From Bacteroidaceae bacterium (GTDB lineage Bacteria > Bacteroidota > Bacteroidia > Bacteroidales > Bacteroidaceae), in contig CAAGKZ010000038.1 in NCBI GenBank assembly GCA_900770665.1, forward strand, positions 1 through 38,587: a stretch of DNA of 38,587 nucleotides, written 5' to 3'. Of the stretch, positions 1 through 6,617 are shown piece by piece. Position 1 is the stretch's first letter, and each line of letters opens with the position of its first letter. Both the position numbers and the translations under genes were made by a program. Under the pieces are notes generated by a model. It was not told the origin of the DNA, made no database searches, and saw nothing but the letters and a program-made list of their open reading frames with translations.

Positions 1-83
1 CCGACCGCATCCCTGTAGGGGACGGAACAAAACCTCCTGCAGCACCGGCACAGCGCGGAGAATGGGGTAATCTTTGGTATTAA
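1..83 (+). CDS. 3' end of a small peptide gene with C-terminal WGNLW(Y), truncated by the window edge
   Basis: The frame beginning at base 3 is open from the window edge to TAA at 81-83 and encodes 26 visible residues ending RGEWGNLWY. This C-terminus nearly matches that of the 53-residue peptide at 36910-37071, which ends RQWGNLW. The shared pentapeptide WGNLW next to the stop is the reason for calling this a coding remnant rather than noise. A strong hairpin terminator begins 27 bases after the stop, and the second peptide has the same arrangement. The start codon and N-terminus lie outside the window. No function is known. The visible part is rich in Pro, Ala and Gly and looks unstructured. 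Confidence 0.55.
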   Translation, partial: DRIPVGDGTKPPAAPAQRGEWGNLWY

Positions 84-110
84 GATTTCAAACCTCGTAT
101 ATGACAAAAC

Positions 111-147
111 AGACAGAGCAACGATATTGCTCTGTCTATTTTGCTTT
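111..147 (+). terminator. Rho-independent terminator after the truncated peptide gene
   Basis: Perfect 11-bp inverted repeat (111-121 with 127-137) with a 5-base loop, followed by the T-rich stretch ATTTTGCTTTT. It directly follows the peptide stop at 83. Confidence 0.75.
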
Positions 148-164
148 TAGGTGGATATATCTGC

Positions 165-388
165 TGTTAACTTTGTTTTCCTCCTTGCGGCTTGGCATAG
201 TTCAAGTAAACTTTACTTTACTCTGCTCTCGCTCGCCGCGTCGGTTAACTTTGTTTTCCTCCTTTTCGCTCGCAGATAGAATTAAAGCAAGCTTTATTCT
301 TGCTCGCTCATGCGTCGGTTAACTTTGTTTTCCTCCTTTTCGCTCGCAGATAGAATTAAAGCAAGCTTTATTCTTGCTCGCTCATGCG
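165..388. repeat. Tandem repeat, 74-bp unit, two near-identical copies plus a diverged copy
   Basis: Two copies at 241-314 and 315-388 have a period of exactly 74 bases and appear identical, and the start of a third copy (tcggtt) follows at 389. A diverged copy at about 165-240 shares the opening GTTAACTTTGTTTTCCTCCTT but then differs. Each unit contains a small internal inverted repeat (gcaag...cttgc) and several CGCTCGC-type words. A stretch of about 80 codons is open through the array, but it is repetitive, has no homology I recognise and no promoter, so I do not call it a gene. Between 389 and 479 I see only AT-rich DNA. Confidence 0.8.
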
Positions 389-479
389 TCGGTTGTCAAA
401 TCCAAGGGGACGAAAATATAACGATTTAAGTCTATGACGAAATTTTTATTGTCTTAAAACAATAAAATTGCAAAAACAC

Positions 480-510
480 TTGTTTTTGCTCTCCGTAAAT
501 GATATTTTTG
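480..510 (+). promoter_or_regulatory. Bacteroidetes-type promoter of the AAA ATPase gene
   Basis: The -7 box TATTTTTG at 503-510 matches TAnnTTTG exactly. A TTG at 480-482 lies 20 bases upstream as the -33 element. The start codon is at 530, giving a very short leader. Confidence 0.55.
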
Positions 511-529
511 TCTGCACAAAACAATCGCT

Positions 530-1750
530 ATGGAGATATTAACGAGAAAATATTACGCAGATAAGGTTGATTCTTGGATTGGCAAAGGCAATATCATTGT
601 TCTTGTTGGTCCTCGTCGTGTGGGTAAGAGTTATATCCTGAAGGATTTCATTCAGAGACATTCTCACGAAGAGAACATCAACATCATCTATGTAGATAAG
701 GAAAAGAAGGCATTCAAGAATATTAAAACCAAGGATGATCTTGACACTTACATAGAGAGTCTGTTCCAACCAGAGAAGCATAATTATATCCTCATTGATG
801 AAGTTCAGCAGATTGCCGACTTTGAGAAGTGTGTATGCAGTTGGTACACGGAAGAGAATACGGAGGTGATTATTACTGGCAGCAACTCTAAAATGCTTTC
901 AGGAGACTTGTCTACACTATTGGCCGGACGATACATAGAGATTCGTGTACACCCATTGACTTACCCTGAATTTTTGATATTCCATAATCTTCAGGACAGT
1001 GACGAGTCGTTGATGAGGTATCTTAACTATGGTGGGTTACCAGGTCTTCGTCAAATAGGTTTAGAGAGCGATGAGTACATTTGGGCATATTTGTCCAGTG
1101 TCTCCAACACGATAATGCTCAAGGATATCATTGAACGTCATGATATCCGTAACGTCCCATTCCTGAATAACCTGTTGGCATTTTATGCCGATACTACAGG
1201 AAAGCTGACCTCTGCTAATAGTATTGCCAAGTATATGAAGTCGCAGGGCGAGAGCATATCGAGCAACTTGATATTGCTTTATAGAAGTTTCTACGAGGAG
1301 TCATACATGCTGAATGTTGTGCCTCGTTATGATATCCATGGGAAAAAACTACTGGAGTCTAATGAAAAAATCTATTGGGACGATTTAGGGCTTCGTAATC
1401 TCAAGGCCGAGGGTAGCATGGATTCATACATTGAAAAGGTTATTGAGAATGCTGTGTATAAACATTTATGTTTTTTAGGATATAAAGTACAGGTGGGTGT
1501 TCTTGGTGCTGGCGAGGTTGACTTTGTATGCACCAAACCAGGTGAGACCGTATATGTGCAGGTAACCTATCTAATGGGTGAGCAGGCTACAAGAGAACGA
1601 GAGTTTGGTCCATTGGAAAAGATTCGTGACAATCATCCCAAGTATGTGATTAGTGCGACTCCGTTATTGACTTCAAGAGATGAGAATGGTATCAAACATT
1701 TTTCGCTTAGAGAATTTCTCAGTAAGGGATTCTTACCTATTGTAGGTTAA
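530..1750 (+). CDS. AAA family ATPase with C-terminal DUF4143 domain
   Basis: This 406-residue protein has a Walker A motif GPRRVGKS at residues 27-34, a Walker B motif ILIDEVQQI near residues 83-91, and the family signature TGSNSKMLSGDLSTLLAGRY near residues 120-139 followed by PLTYPEF. Its C-terminal third matches the DUF4143 region and contains GAGEVDFV followed by VQV, which resembles a degenerate PD-(D/E)XK nuclease fold. Proteins of this family are common and multicopy in Bacteroidales, and their cellular role is not settled. The gene has its own promoter and stands alone. It is more AT-rich than its neighbours and uses T/A-ending codons, which suggests it was acquired separately. The first ATG after the promoter is used. 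The family assignment is firm; the function is unknown. Confidence 0.9.
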   Translation: MEILTRKYYADKVDSWIGKGNIIVLVGPRRVGKSYILKDFIQRHSHEENINIIYVDKEKKAFKNIKTKDDLDTYIESLFQPEKHNYILIDEVQQIADFEKCVCSWYTEENTEVIITGSNSKMLSGDLSTLLAGRYIEIRVHPLTYPEFLIFHNLQDSDESLMRYLNYGGLPGLRQIGLESDEYIWAYLSSVSNTIMLKDIIERHDIRNVPFLNNLLAFYADTTGKLTSANSIAKYMKSQGESISSNLILLYRSFYEESYMLNVVPRYDIHGKKLLESNEKIYWDDLGLRNLKAEGSMDSYIEKVIENAVYKHLCFLGYKVQVGVLGAGEVDFVCTKPGETVYVQVTYLMGEQATREREFGPLEKIRDNHPKYVISATPLLTSRDENGIKHFSLREFLSKGFLPIVG

Positions 1751-1789
1751 CTAAAATCCGGAGCTACGTCACGTCCGTCACGGCGGATT

Positions 1790-1822
1790 GAAGCGGAAGG
1801 TTTTGCCTTCCGCTTCTTGTCT
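1790..1822. terminator. Terminator between the AAA ATPase gene and tadA
   Basis: Perfect 11-bp stem (1790-1800 with 1806-1816), 5-base loop TTTTG, then a T-rich tail on the + strand. It lies between two converging genes and may serve both. Confidence 0.75.
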
Positions 1823-1864
1823 TTATATAGCTAACTCTATATTTACATTTCAGTCATTCATTTG

Positions 1865-2299
1865 TTATCTCTTGCCTGCAAAGAACTTTTTCATGAGCGC
1901 TGTTGCTTCGTCGGCACAGACACCGCTTACAACCTCGGTCTTGGGGTGCATGACACCCGGGGCATAACGGTGATAGCCGCGTTTCTCGTCCTCGGCTCCA
2001 TACACCACTCTACCCATCTGCGACCAGGCTATTGCACCGGCACACATGGGACAGGGTTCAACGGTTACATAGAGTGTACAGTCATTGAGATACTTGCCGC
2101 CGATATTTGATGCGGCGGCGGTGATGGCCTGCATCTCGGCATGGGCTGTGACATCGTTGAGCATCTCGGTGAGGTTATGCGCGCGGGCAATGACACGTCC
2201 TTTGCACACAATGACAGCACCAATGGGCACCTCGTCCTCGTCGAATGCTTTCTGTGCCTCGGCAAGCGCCATCTTCATATAGTCGGTATCGGTCATCAT
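1865..2299 (-). CDS. tadA: tRNA-specific adenosine deaminase (nucleoside deaminase family)
   Basis: A 144-residue zinc deaminase. The zinc and catalytic residues are visible: HAE at 53-55 (H53 ligand, E55 proton shuttle) and PCPMC at 82-86 (C83 and C86 ligands). TadA converts the wobble adenosine of tRNA-Arg(ACG) to inosine so that one tRNA reads CGU, CGC and CGA. Length and motif spacing are typical of bacterial TadA. The start overlaps the stop of the upstream gene at 2296-2535 by 4 bases, so the two are probably translationally coupled. The closely related guanine/cytidine deaminases share these motifs, but the short size and the pattern around HAE favour TadA. Confidence 0.9.
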   Translation of the reverse strand: MMTDTDYMKMALAEAQKAFDEDEVPIGAVIVCKGRVIARAHNLTEMLNDVTAHAEMQAITAAASNIGGKYLNDCTLYVTVEPCPMCAGAIAWSQMGRVVYGAEDEKRGYHRYAPGVMHPKTEVVSGVCADEATALMKKFFAGKR

Positions 2300-2535
2300 C
2301 GGCGCATATCGTGTTCCCCAAAGAGTGTTGGATAGTCCTCGTCAAGGTTCTTGTAAATGAACGACAACAGTGTCTCACGCATCCAGTTACTCTTGTTGCC
2401 GATGCGGTACTTCTTGAGGTAGTCGTCAATGATTTTCATCTCCTCGTCGCTCACCAGGCACACAATGCGCGAGTGACGCACAGGCTGTGTGCGTACGGTT
2501 GTTGCCTTGGGAGATTTTGCTTTCTTTGCGCTCAT
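2296..2535 (-). CDS. Small ribbon-helix-helix-like protein, cotranscribed with tadA
   Basis: A 79-residue protein with a basic, disordered N-terminus (about residues 1-20, rich in K, R and T). It then has RHSRIVCLVSDEEMKIIDDYLKKY and NKSNWMRETLLSFI, the beta-strand then helix-helix layout of ribbon-helix-helix DNA-binding proteins or mobilisation accessory proteins. It overlaps tadA by 4 bases and is upstream of it, with a good promoter at 2562-2592. Its role is unknown. It could be a small transcriptional regulator, and the link to tadA may be only cotranscription. Confidence 0.7.
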   Translation of the reverse strand: MSAKKAKSPKATTVRTQPVRHSRIVCLVSDEEMKIIDDYLKKYRIGNKSNWMRETLLSFIYKNLDEDYPTLFGEHDMRR

Positions 2536-2561
2536 TTGAGTACATTATTTGTTGTCGTGTG

Positions 2562-2592
2562 CAAAAATAATCCAACTTTGGAGCAAATGCAA
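2562..2592 (-). promoter_or_regulatory. Promoter of the RHH-like gene and tadA
   Basis: Read on the minus strand, TATTTTTG (2562-2569) is a full match to the -7 box, with TTG (2590-2592) 20 bases upstream. The start codon at 2535 is 26 bases further on. Confidence 0.5.
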
Positions 2593-2671
2593 GTTTTTCA
2601 TTTGCTTTTGAGCCTTTCATGCTGTATCTTAGCTCCGAAAATGTGAAAACAACACCTTAAACACCTCAAAT

Positions 2672-3034
2672 ATGGCACAACACAACCTGCTTGGAAACAA
2701 GGGCGAGATGCTTGCGTCACGCTTCCTGCTGGACAAAGGATATGCCGTGCACCACCACAACTGGCGCAGCGGGCACAAGGAGATTGACATTATTGCGCAA
2801 CAGCGCAATGTGCTTGTCTTTGTTGAGGTAAAGAGCCGCACAAGCGAGGAGTATGGCAATGCATACGATGCGGTTGATGACAAGAAAATACGTTTGCTCA
2901 TCTCGGCAGCACAGGCCTACATACGCAAATACAACATTGACCTGAAGTTCCGCTTTGACATAATCACTGTAATCGGCAACAGCGAGCCATACAGAATTGA
3001 ACACATTGAGGATGCATTCTACCCCGAATGGTAA
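2672..3034 (+). CDS. YraN family protein (UPF0102), putative endonuclease fold
   Basis: A 120-residue protein. It opens with LGNKGEMLASRFLLDKGYAV, followed by NWRSGHKEIDII and VFVEVKSR. GxxGExxA, then ExDII, then VEVK is the diagnostic YraN/UPF0102 pattern and a PD-(D/E)XK-like core (E and D of KEIDI, then E and K of VEVK). The family is nearly universal in bacteria; a nuclease role is suspected but not established. The ATG at 2672 gives the standard family length. The next gene starts 13 bases after its stop, and the three genes to 4188 run as one probable operon. Confidence 0.9.
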   Translation: MAQHNLLGNKGEMLASRFLLDKGYAVHHHNWRSGHKEIDIIAQQRNVLVFVEVKSRTSEEYGNAYDAVDDKKIRLLISAAQAYIRKYNIDLKFRFDIITVIGNSEPYRIEHIEDAFYPEW

Positions 3035-3047
3035 AACCCCGCAAGCC

Positions 3048-3398
3048 ATGAATATCGAAGACGCACGCATATATTGCCTTAGCAAACCAAATGCCACCGA
3101 GGATTTCCCTTTTGACGAGACGACATTTGCATTCAGGGTGGAGAACAAAATCTTCGCCATCACCGACCTTGAGAACACCAAGTGGTTCTGCGTGAAGTGC
3201 GATGCAGACTATGCCATTGAGCTACGCGACCGCTACCCTCAGATAGCACCGGCATGGCACATGAACAAGAAGTACTGGAACCAGTTGGAGATTGAAGCAT
3301 TGGACGACGAGCTGTTCTATTCACTTGTTGACCACTCATACAACGAAGTGCTCAAGAAACTCCCCAAAAAGACACGCATCAAATATGGCATGGAGTAA
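3048..3398 (+). CDS. MmcQ/YjbR family protein
   Basis: A 116-residue protein of the MmcQ/YjbR family, which has a CyaY-like fold and is often described as DNA-binding. Visible family features are NIEDARIYCLSKPNATEDFPFDE at the N-terminus, IFAITDL, the WFCVKCD strand, and WHMNKKYWNQLEI, the region following an invariant His-Met-Asn-Lys. I chose the ATG at 3048 because family members begin just before this helix; the open frame extends upstream to 2997, but that part overlaps yraN and has no homology. It overlaps birA by 14 bases. The cellular role is not established. Confidence 0.85.
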   Translation: MNIEDARIYCLSKPNATEDFPFDETTFAFRVENKIFAITDLENTKWFCVKCDADYAIELRDRYPQIAPAWHMNKKYWNQLEIEALDDELFYSLVDHSYNEVLKKLPKKTRIKYGME

Positions 3399-4188
3399 AG
3401 ATTCAATCGTTCACCTTTTGGAAGTCGATTCCACCAACCGCTATGTACGTGACGAGGCGGCTGCATTGTGGCAAAATCGCGGCATTAGCGATTTTGCCGT
3501 TGTCACAGCCGGGCACCAGACTGCCGGACGAGGACAAAGAGGCAACACCTGGAATTCCAATGCAGGCGAGAACCTGCTGTTCTCGATTCTTGTGCGCCCG
3601 GGAGAGACGCTGGAAGTTTCAAAGCAATTCCTGCTGTCACAGGCTGTTGCATTGAGCATTCACGATGCAATGAAATGTTATGGAATTGAGACACAACTCA
3701 AATGGCCTAACGACATTTACGCAGGCAACCGCAAACTGGCAGGCATTCTCTTGGAACTCGATTACTCGGGTGCGTTTGTAGAGCAAGCCATTATAGGTAT
3801 CGGTTTAAATGTAAACCAGGAGAACTTCCCGCCAATGGACAGGACACCGGTATCAATGAAAATGATGCGGAAAGCGGAAAACGGAAAACGGAAAACGGAA
3901 AACGGGAAACAAAGACAAGACCTTATTCTTGACGATGTACTTGCAACTGTACTTGACTTCTTTGAGCACCATTACACAGAGATGCGGTTCGGGAACCGAG
4001 ATGCCATTGCTGCGGAATATTGCCGCTTGTTGCTCGGCATTGATGAGCAGCGCACATTCATTGACTGTAACGGCCGTTTTGATGCAGTAATACAGGGAGT
4101 TGAAAGCAACGGACATCTTATACTGCGGCGCAACGACGGCAGCACAGGCCGCTATGCCTTCAAAGAGGTGGAAATGGTGCTTTTTTAG
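3385..4188 (+). CDS. birA: Biotin--[acetyl-CoA-carboxylase] ligase with an in-frame repeat insertion
   Basis: A 267-residue biotin protein ligase that attaches biotin to carboxylase carrier domains through biotinyl-AMP. It lacks the N-terminal helix-turn-helix of regulatory BirA and is therefore a ligase-only type. The biotin/ATP-binding motif GRGQRGNTWNS lies near residue 46 and the active-site motif LKWPNDIY near residue 104. A C-terminal SH3-like domain follows (about residues 215-267). At residues 162-175 the protein contains KAENGKRKTENGK, encoded by a CGGAAAA repeat that matches the intergenic arrays at 13718-13800. It sits between the catalytic and C-terminal parts where other ligases have a short loop. 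The start ATG at 3385 overlaps the previous gene; the frame upstream of it is a shadow of that gene. Confidence 0.9.
   Translation: MAWSKDSIVHLLEVDSTNRYVRDEAAALWQNRGISDFAVVTAGHQTAGRGQRGNTWNSNAGENLLFSILVRPGETLEVSKQFLLSQAVALSIHDAMKCYGIETQLKWPNDIYAGNRKLAGILLELDYSGAFVEQAIIGIGLNVNQENFPPMDRTPVSMKMMRKAENGKRKTENGKQRQDLILDDVLATVLDFFEHHYTEMRFGNRDAIAAEYCRLLLGIDEQRTFIDCNGRFDAVIQGVESNGHLILRRNDGSTGRYAFKEVEMVLF
3866..3911 (+). repeat. CGGAAAA repeat within birA
   Basis: Six near-tandem 7-base units of the form CGGAAAA or CGGAAAG, kept in the reading frame of birA. The same word repeats in the intergenic region after rlmH (13718-13800) and, on the other strand, near 38429-38445. Confidence 0.8.
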
Positions 4189-4217
4189 CAACCAAGCCTA
4201 AGACTCACGAAAAAGAT

Positions 4218-4414
4218 ACTTCGCTGCGCTCAGCATGACATAGAGCGCAAAGGCTATATATATTTAAGCAATAATATTAAAGTTGACCTAACGCCCAAAT
4301 GTTATGCTGAGCGAAGTCGAAGCATCTATGCTACAGCAAACTAGATGTCTCCACTACGGTCGACATGACATCTTCACGTTTTTCAGAATGTAGGTCTACT
4401 GCTATATTATTACC
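4218..4414. repeat. GTCAT/ATGAC repeat with terminal inverted repeats (copy A)
   Basis: The outer ends at 4270-4288 (AATAATATTAAAGTTGACC) and 4391-4414 (GGTCTACTGCTATATTATTA) are imperfect inverted copies. Inside are TGTTATGCTGAGCGAAG (from 4300) and a partner ending ATGACATC (to about 4373). A half-copy with TTCGCTGCGCTCAGCATGACA lies just outside at 4218-4240. The same ends occur in copies near 25141 and 32391. The rest of the birA-to-4429 gap contains nothing else I recognise. Confidence 0.65.
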
Positions 4415-4428
4415 TATATTTATACGTC

Positions 4429-4650
4429 TTAATCCTTCTTGCAGCAATCCTCCTCCCTCTCGCGGCGCAACTTGGCACGACGGCGTAGAAGCACCCAAAG
4501 AAGAGCAAGCATCACAACCGATGCGCCAACAGTGAGCCACTTTTCGGTAGTGCTCATCTCGTTGTTGCGAGGAAAGAAATAGATATAGACAGCGGCTGTA
4601 TAAATGGCAAGCACCGCCACGGTAAGGTTTGGGTTCTTTAGAAATCTCAT
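4429..4650 (-). CDS. Small two-helix membrane protein, unknown function
   Basis: A 73-residue protein with two hydrophobic segments, about residues 9-25 (TVAVLAIYTAAVYIYFF) and 37-54 (WLTVGASVVMLALLWVLL). A highly charged tail, RRRAKLRREREEDCCKKD, follows and probably lies in the cytoplasm. I use the ATG at 4650 (MRFLKNPN) because the upstream extension to 4707 is AT-rich promoter-like sequence, including CAAAATTA at 4674-4681, which is TAATTTTG on the minus strand. Similar small proteins are found next to pyrH in related Bacteroidales, as far as I recall. It is transcribed divergently from pyrH. No function can be assigned. Confidence 0.7.
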   Translation of the reverse strand: MRFLKNPNLTVAVLAIYTAAVYIYFFPRNNEMSTTEKWLTVGASVVMLALLWVLLRRRAKLRREREEDCCKKD

Positions 4651-4793
4651 TACTTTATTACTATTTTCATTTGCAAAATTAGTGAAAAAAGAATTTATAA
4701 CGAACAATCTTAACCTTTTGCTGTAAAATATAGCATATATTAATAAAATGTCTTACTTTTACAAAAGCAAGTAATAACAAACCAACTAATAAT

Positions 4794-5504
4794 ATGGCAA
4801 AATTCAAACGTATACTTTTAAAGCTCAGCGGCGAGAGCCTCATGGGCGAGCAGGGTTATGGTATAGACGTAAAGCGCCTGAACGAATATGCAGCACAGAT
4901 TAAGGAGGTTGCAGAGATGGGCGTGCAGATTGGTATTGTAATAGGTGGCGGAAACATCTTCCGTGGCCTCACGGGTGCCGGCAAAGGTTTCGACCGCGTG
5001 AAGGGCGACCAGATGGGCATGATGGCAACCGTAATCAACAGCCTTGCGCTGAGCTCGGCACTTGGTGCGGCAGGAGTTCCCAACAAGGTACTAACAGCAA
5101 TACGCATGGAGCCTGTGGGCGAGTTCTACACCAAGTGGAAAGCCATTGAGGCTATGGAACAGGGAATGGTGGTTATTATGGCAGCAGGCACAGGCAGCCC
5201 CTACTTCACCACCGACACAGGTTCATCACTCCGCGGCATTGAGATTGAGGCCGACGTAATGCTCAAGGGCACACGCGTTGACGGCATATACACCGCCGAC
5301 CCCGAGAAGGACCCCACAGCAACAAAGTTCCACGATATTTCATACGACGAGGTAATATCACGCGGCCTCAAGGTAATGGACATCACAGCCACAGCAATGT
5401 GCCGCGAGAACAACCTGCCAATCTATGTATTCAACATGGATGTCGTAGGTAACCTCAAAAAGGTTATGGACGGCGAGGAAATCGGTACATTCGTTCATCC
5501 ATAA
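4794..5504 (+). CDS. pyrH: UMP kinase
   Basis: A 236-residue UMP kinase (UMP + ATP to UDP + ADP), an essential step in pyrimidine nucleotide synthesis in the cytoplasm. The amino-acid-kinase fold is evident: FKRILLKLSGESLMGEQGYGI at the N-terminus, IGIVIGGGNIFRG near residue 46, GDQMGMMATVINSLAL near residue 70, GTGSPYFTTDT near residue 131, and the end segment KVMDGEEIGTFV. Length and motifs are those of bacterial PyrH. It is a single gene closed by a strong terminator. The start at 4794 fits the family N-terminus. Confidence 0.97.
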   Translation: MAKFKRILLKLSGESLMGEQGYGIDVKRLNEYAAQIKEVAEMGVQIGIVIGGGNIFRGLTGAGKGFDRVKGDQMGMMATVINSLALSSALGAAGVPNKVLTAIRMEPVGEFYTKWKAIEAMEQGMVVIMAAGTGSPYFTTDTGSSLRGIEIEADVMLKGTRVDGIYTADPEKDPTATKFHDISYDEVISRGLKVMDITATAMCRENNLPIYVFNMDVVGNLKKVMDGEEIGTFVHP

Positions 5505-5528
5505 GAGAACAATCTTTACCTGCAAAAC

Positions 5529-5560
5529 AAAAGCTTTCTGCCACGGCAGAAAGCTTTTAT
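5529..5560. terminator. Bidirectional terminator between pyrH and the DUF4834 gene
   Basis: A 13-14-bp stem (from 5529 and back to 5558) with a 2-4-base loop, A-rich on the left and T-rich on the right, so it can terminate both converging genes. It overlaps the last codon of the gene on the minus strand. Confidence 0.85.
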
Positions 5561-5799
5561 TTTATCTCCTCGAAATCGACATACTCGCCCTCGTTCTTGT
5601 CGAAAATCTTCTTTCCCTTTTTAGGGGAGTGCTCATGTTTTTCACTCATGTGGGGCTCATCATTCTGATGATACTGCCTTTGTTTTGGAGCAAGGCCCAA
5701 AAAAGCAAGTATTTTTGAAACAATCGTCAGAATTATGCTCGGCACAAAAACAATCACAAAGACAAAAACAAACAGGAAAAAGAATATAATAAAAAACAT
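5557..5799 (-). CDS. DUF4834 family small membrane protein
   Basis: An 80-residue protein with one long hydrophobic segment (residues 2-35, Phe/Val/Ile-rich) and a hydrophilic tail ending in NEGEYVDFEEIK. The tail motif EGEYVDFEE is characteristic of DUF4834, a Bacteroidetes-specific family of unknown function. I chose the ATG at 5799 (MFFIIFFF); the upstream extension to 5859 has no family similarity. It lies downstream of the psd-pssA operon on the same strand, with a gap of about 106 bases. Confidence 0.75.
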   Translation of the reverse strand: MFFIIFFFLFVFVFVIVFVPSIILTIVSKILAFLGLAPKQRQYHQNDEPHMSEKHEHSPKKGKKIFDKNEGEYVDFEEIK

Positions 5800-5905
5800 A
5801 CCAATATTTTTTAGATAAACAATATGCAAGACACAAACTAAAATCTCTACGCTATTCAAACGCAGGGATTATAATATGGTTTGCATTTAAGGCCGTGAAT
5901 AAAAG

Positions 5906-6610
5906 TCAAACTTTCTTTCTTGACATTATTACAGAGAGGGCAAGATACCAGGAAATTATTGCCACAGGCGCAAGATAACCGAGCGCAAGCATCGGTAGCG
6001 AAACAAGAAGGAATATAAATCTTGTCTTGTTGCTCTTCCAACTGAGATTCTTGAACTTCATCGAGAACATTGGAATTTCCGAAACGAGGAAATATGAGAA
6101 CAGGGAAATAAGCACCAACAAGAAAGCCCAGGCATGCTCAAAGCCCAATAACCACTCCTTGCCCCCGACAATGAGCGATGACCAGAAGAGTGCATTGGCC
6201 GGTGTTGGTAAACCGATGAATGATGTTGTTTGGCGGGTATCGATGTTGAACTTAGCCAAACGGCAAGCCGAGAACACAGCAATGAGGAATGCAAAGTATG
6301 GCAACACATCGGCAAAACCGCCCAAAAACTGCGGATAGACCAACATATTGTTCATGAAAGAGAATATCACAGTTGCAGGAGCAAGACCGAATGTGATATC
6401 GTCGGCAAGAGAGTCCATCTGTACACCAAGTGGCGAAGAAACGCCCAACAAACGGGCCACCATTCCATCGAAAAAGTCGAACACCGCGCCCAATACAATA
6501 AAGAGCATTGCATACTCGAATTTCCCTGTGAAGGCCATCACGCAAGCCACACAACCCGAAAAAAGGTTACAGCAGGTTATTGCGTTTGGAATATGTTTCT
6601 TAACAGACAT
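5906..6610 (-). CDS. pssA: CDP-diacylglycerol--serine O-phosphatidyltransferase
   Basis: A 234-residue membrane enzyme that makes phosphatidylserine from CDP-diacylglycerol and serine. The CDP-alcohol phosphatidyltransferase motif is complete: DFFDGMVAR at residues 45-53 followed by GVQMDSLADD at 62-71, giving the catalytic aspartates D45, D48, D66 and D70. Several hydrophobic helices span the rest. It lies 7 bases downstream of psd, so the two consecutive enzymes of phosphatidylethanolamine synthesis form one operon, psd-pssA. This is the type II, membrane-spanning enzyme, not the E. coli phospholipase-D-like type. Confidence 0.95.
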   Translation of the reverse strand: MSVKKHIPNAITCCNLFSGCVACVMAFTGKFEYAMLFIVLGAVFDFFDGMVARLLGVSSPLGVQMDSLADDITFGLAPATVIFSFMNNMLVYPQFLGGFADVLPYFAFLIAVFSACRLAKFNIDTRQTTSFIGLPTPANALFWSSLIVGGKEWLLGFEHAWAFLLVLISLFSYFLVSEIPMFSMKFKNLSWKSNKTRFIFLLVSLPMLALGYLAPVAIISWYLALSVIMSRKKV

Positions 6611-6617
6611 CTTTTGC

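Noticed and set aside
74..322. An 82-codon open frame across the terminator and 74-bp repeats.
   Set aside because: It begins inside the end of the truncated peptide gene, passes through a terminator hairpin and is composed of tandem repeats. There is no promoter or recognisable similarity.
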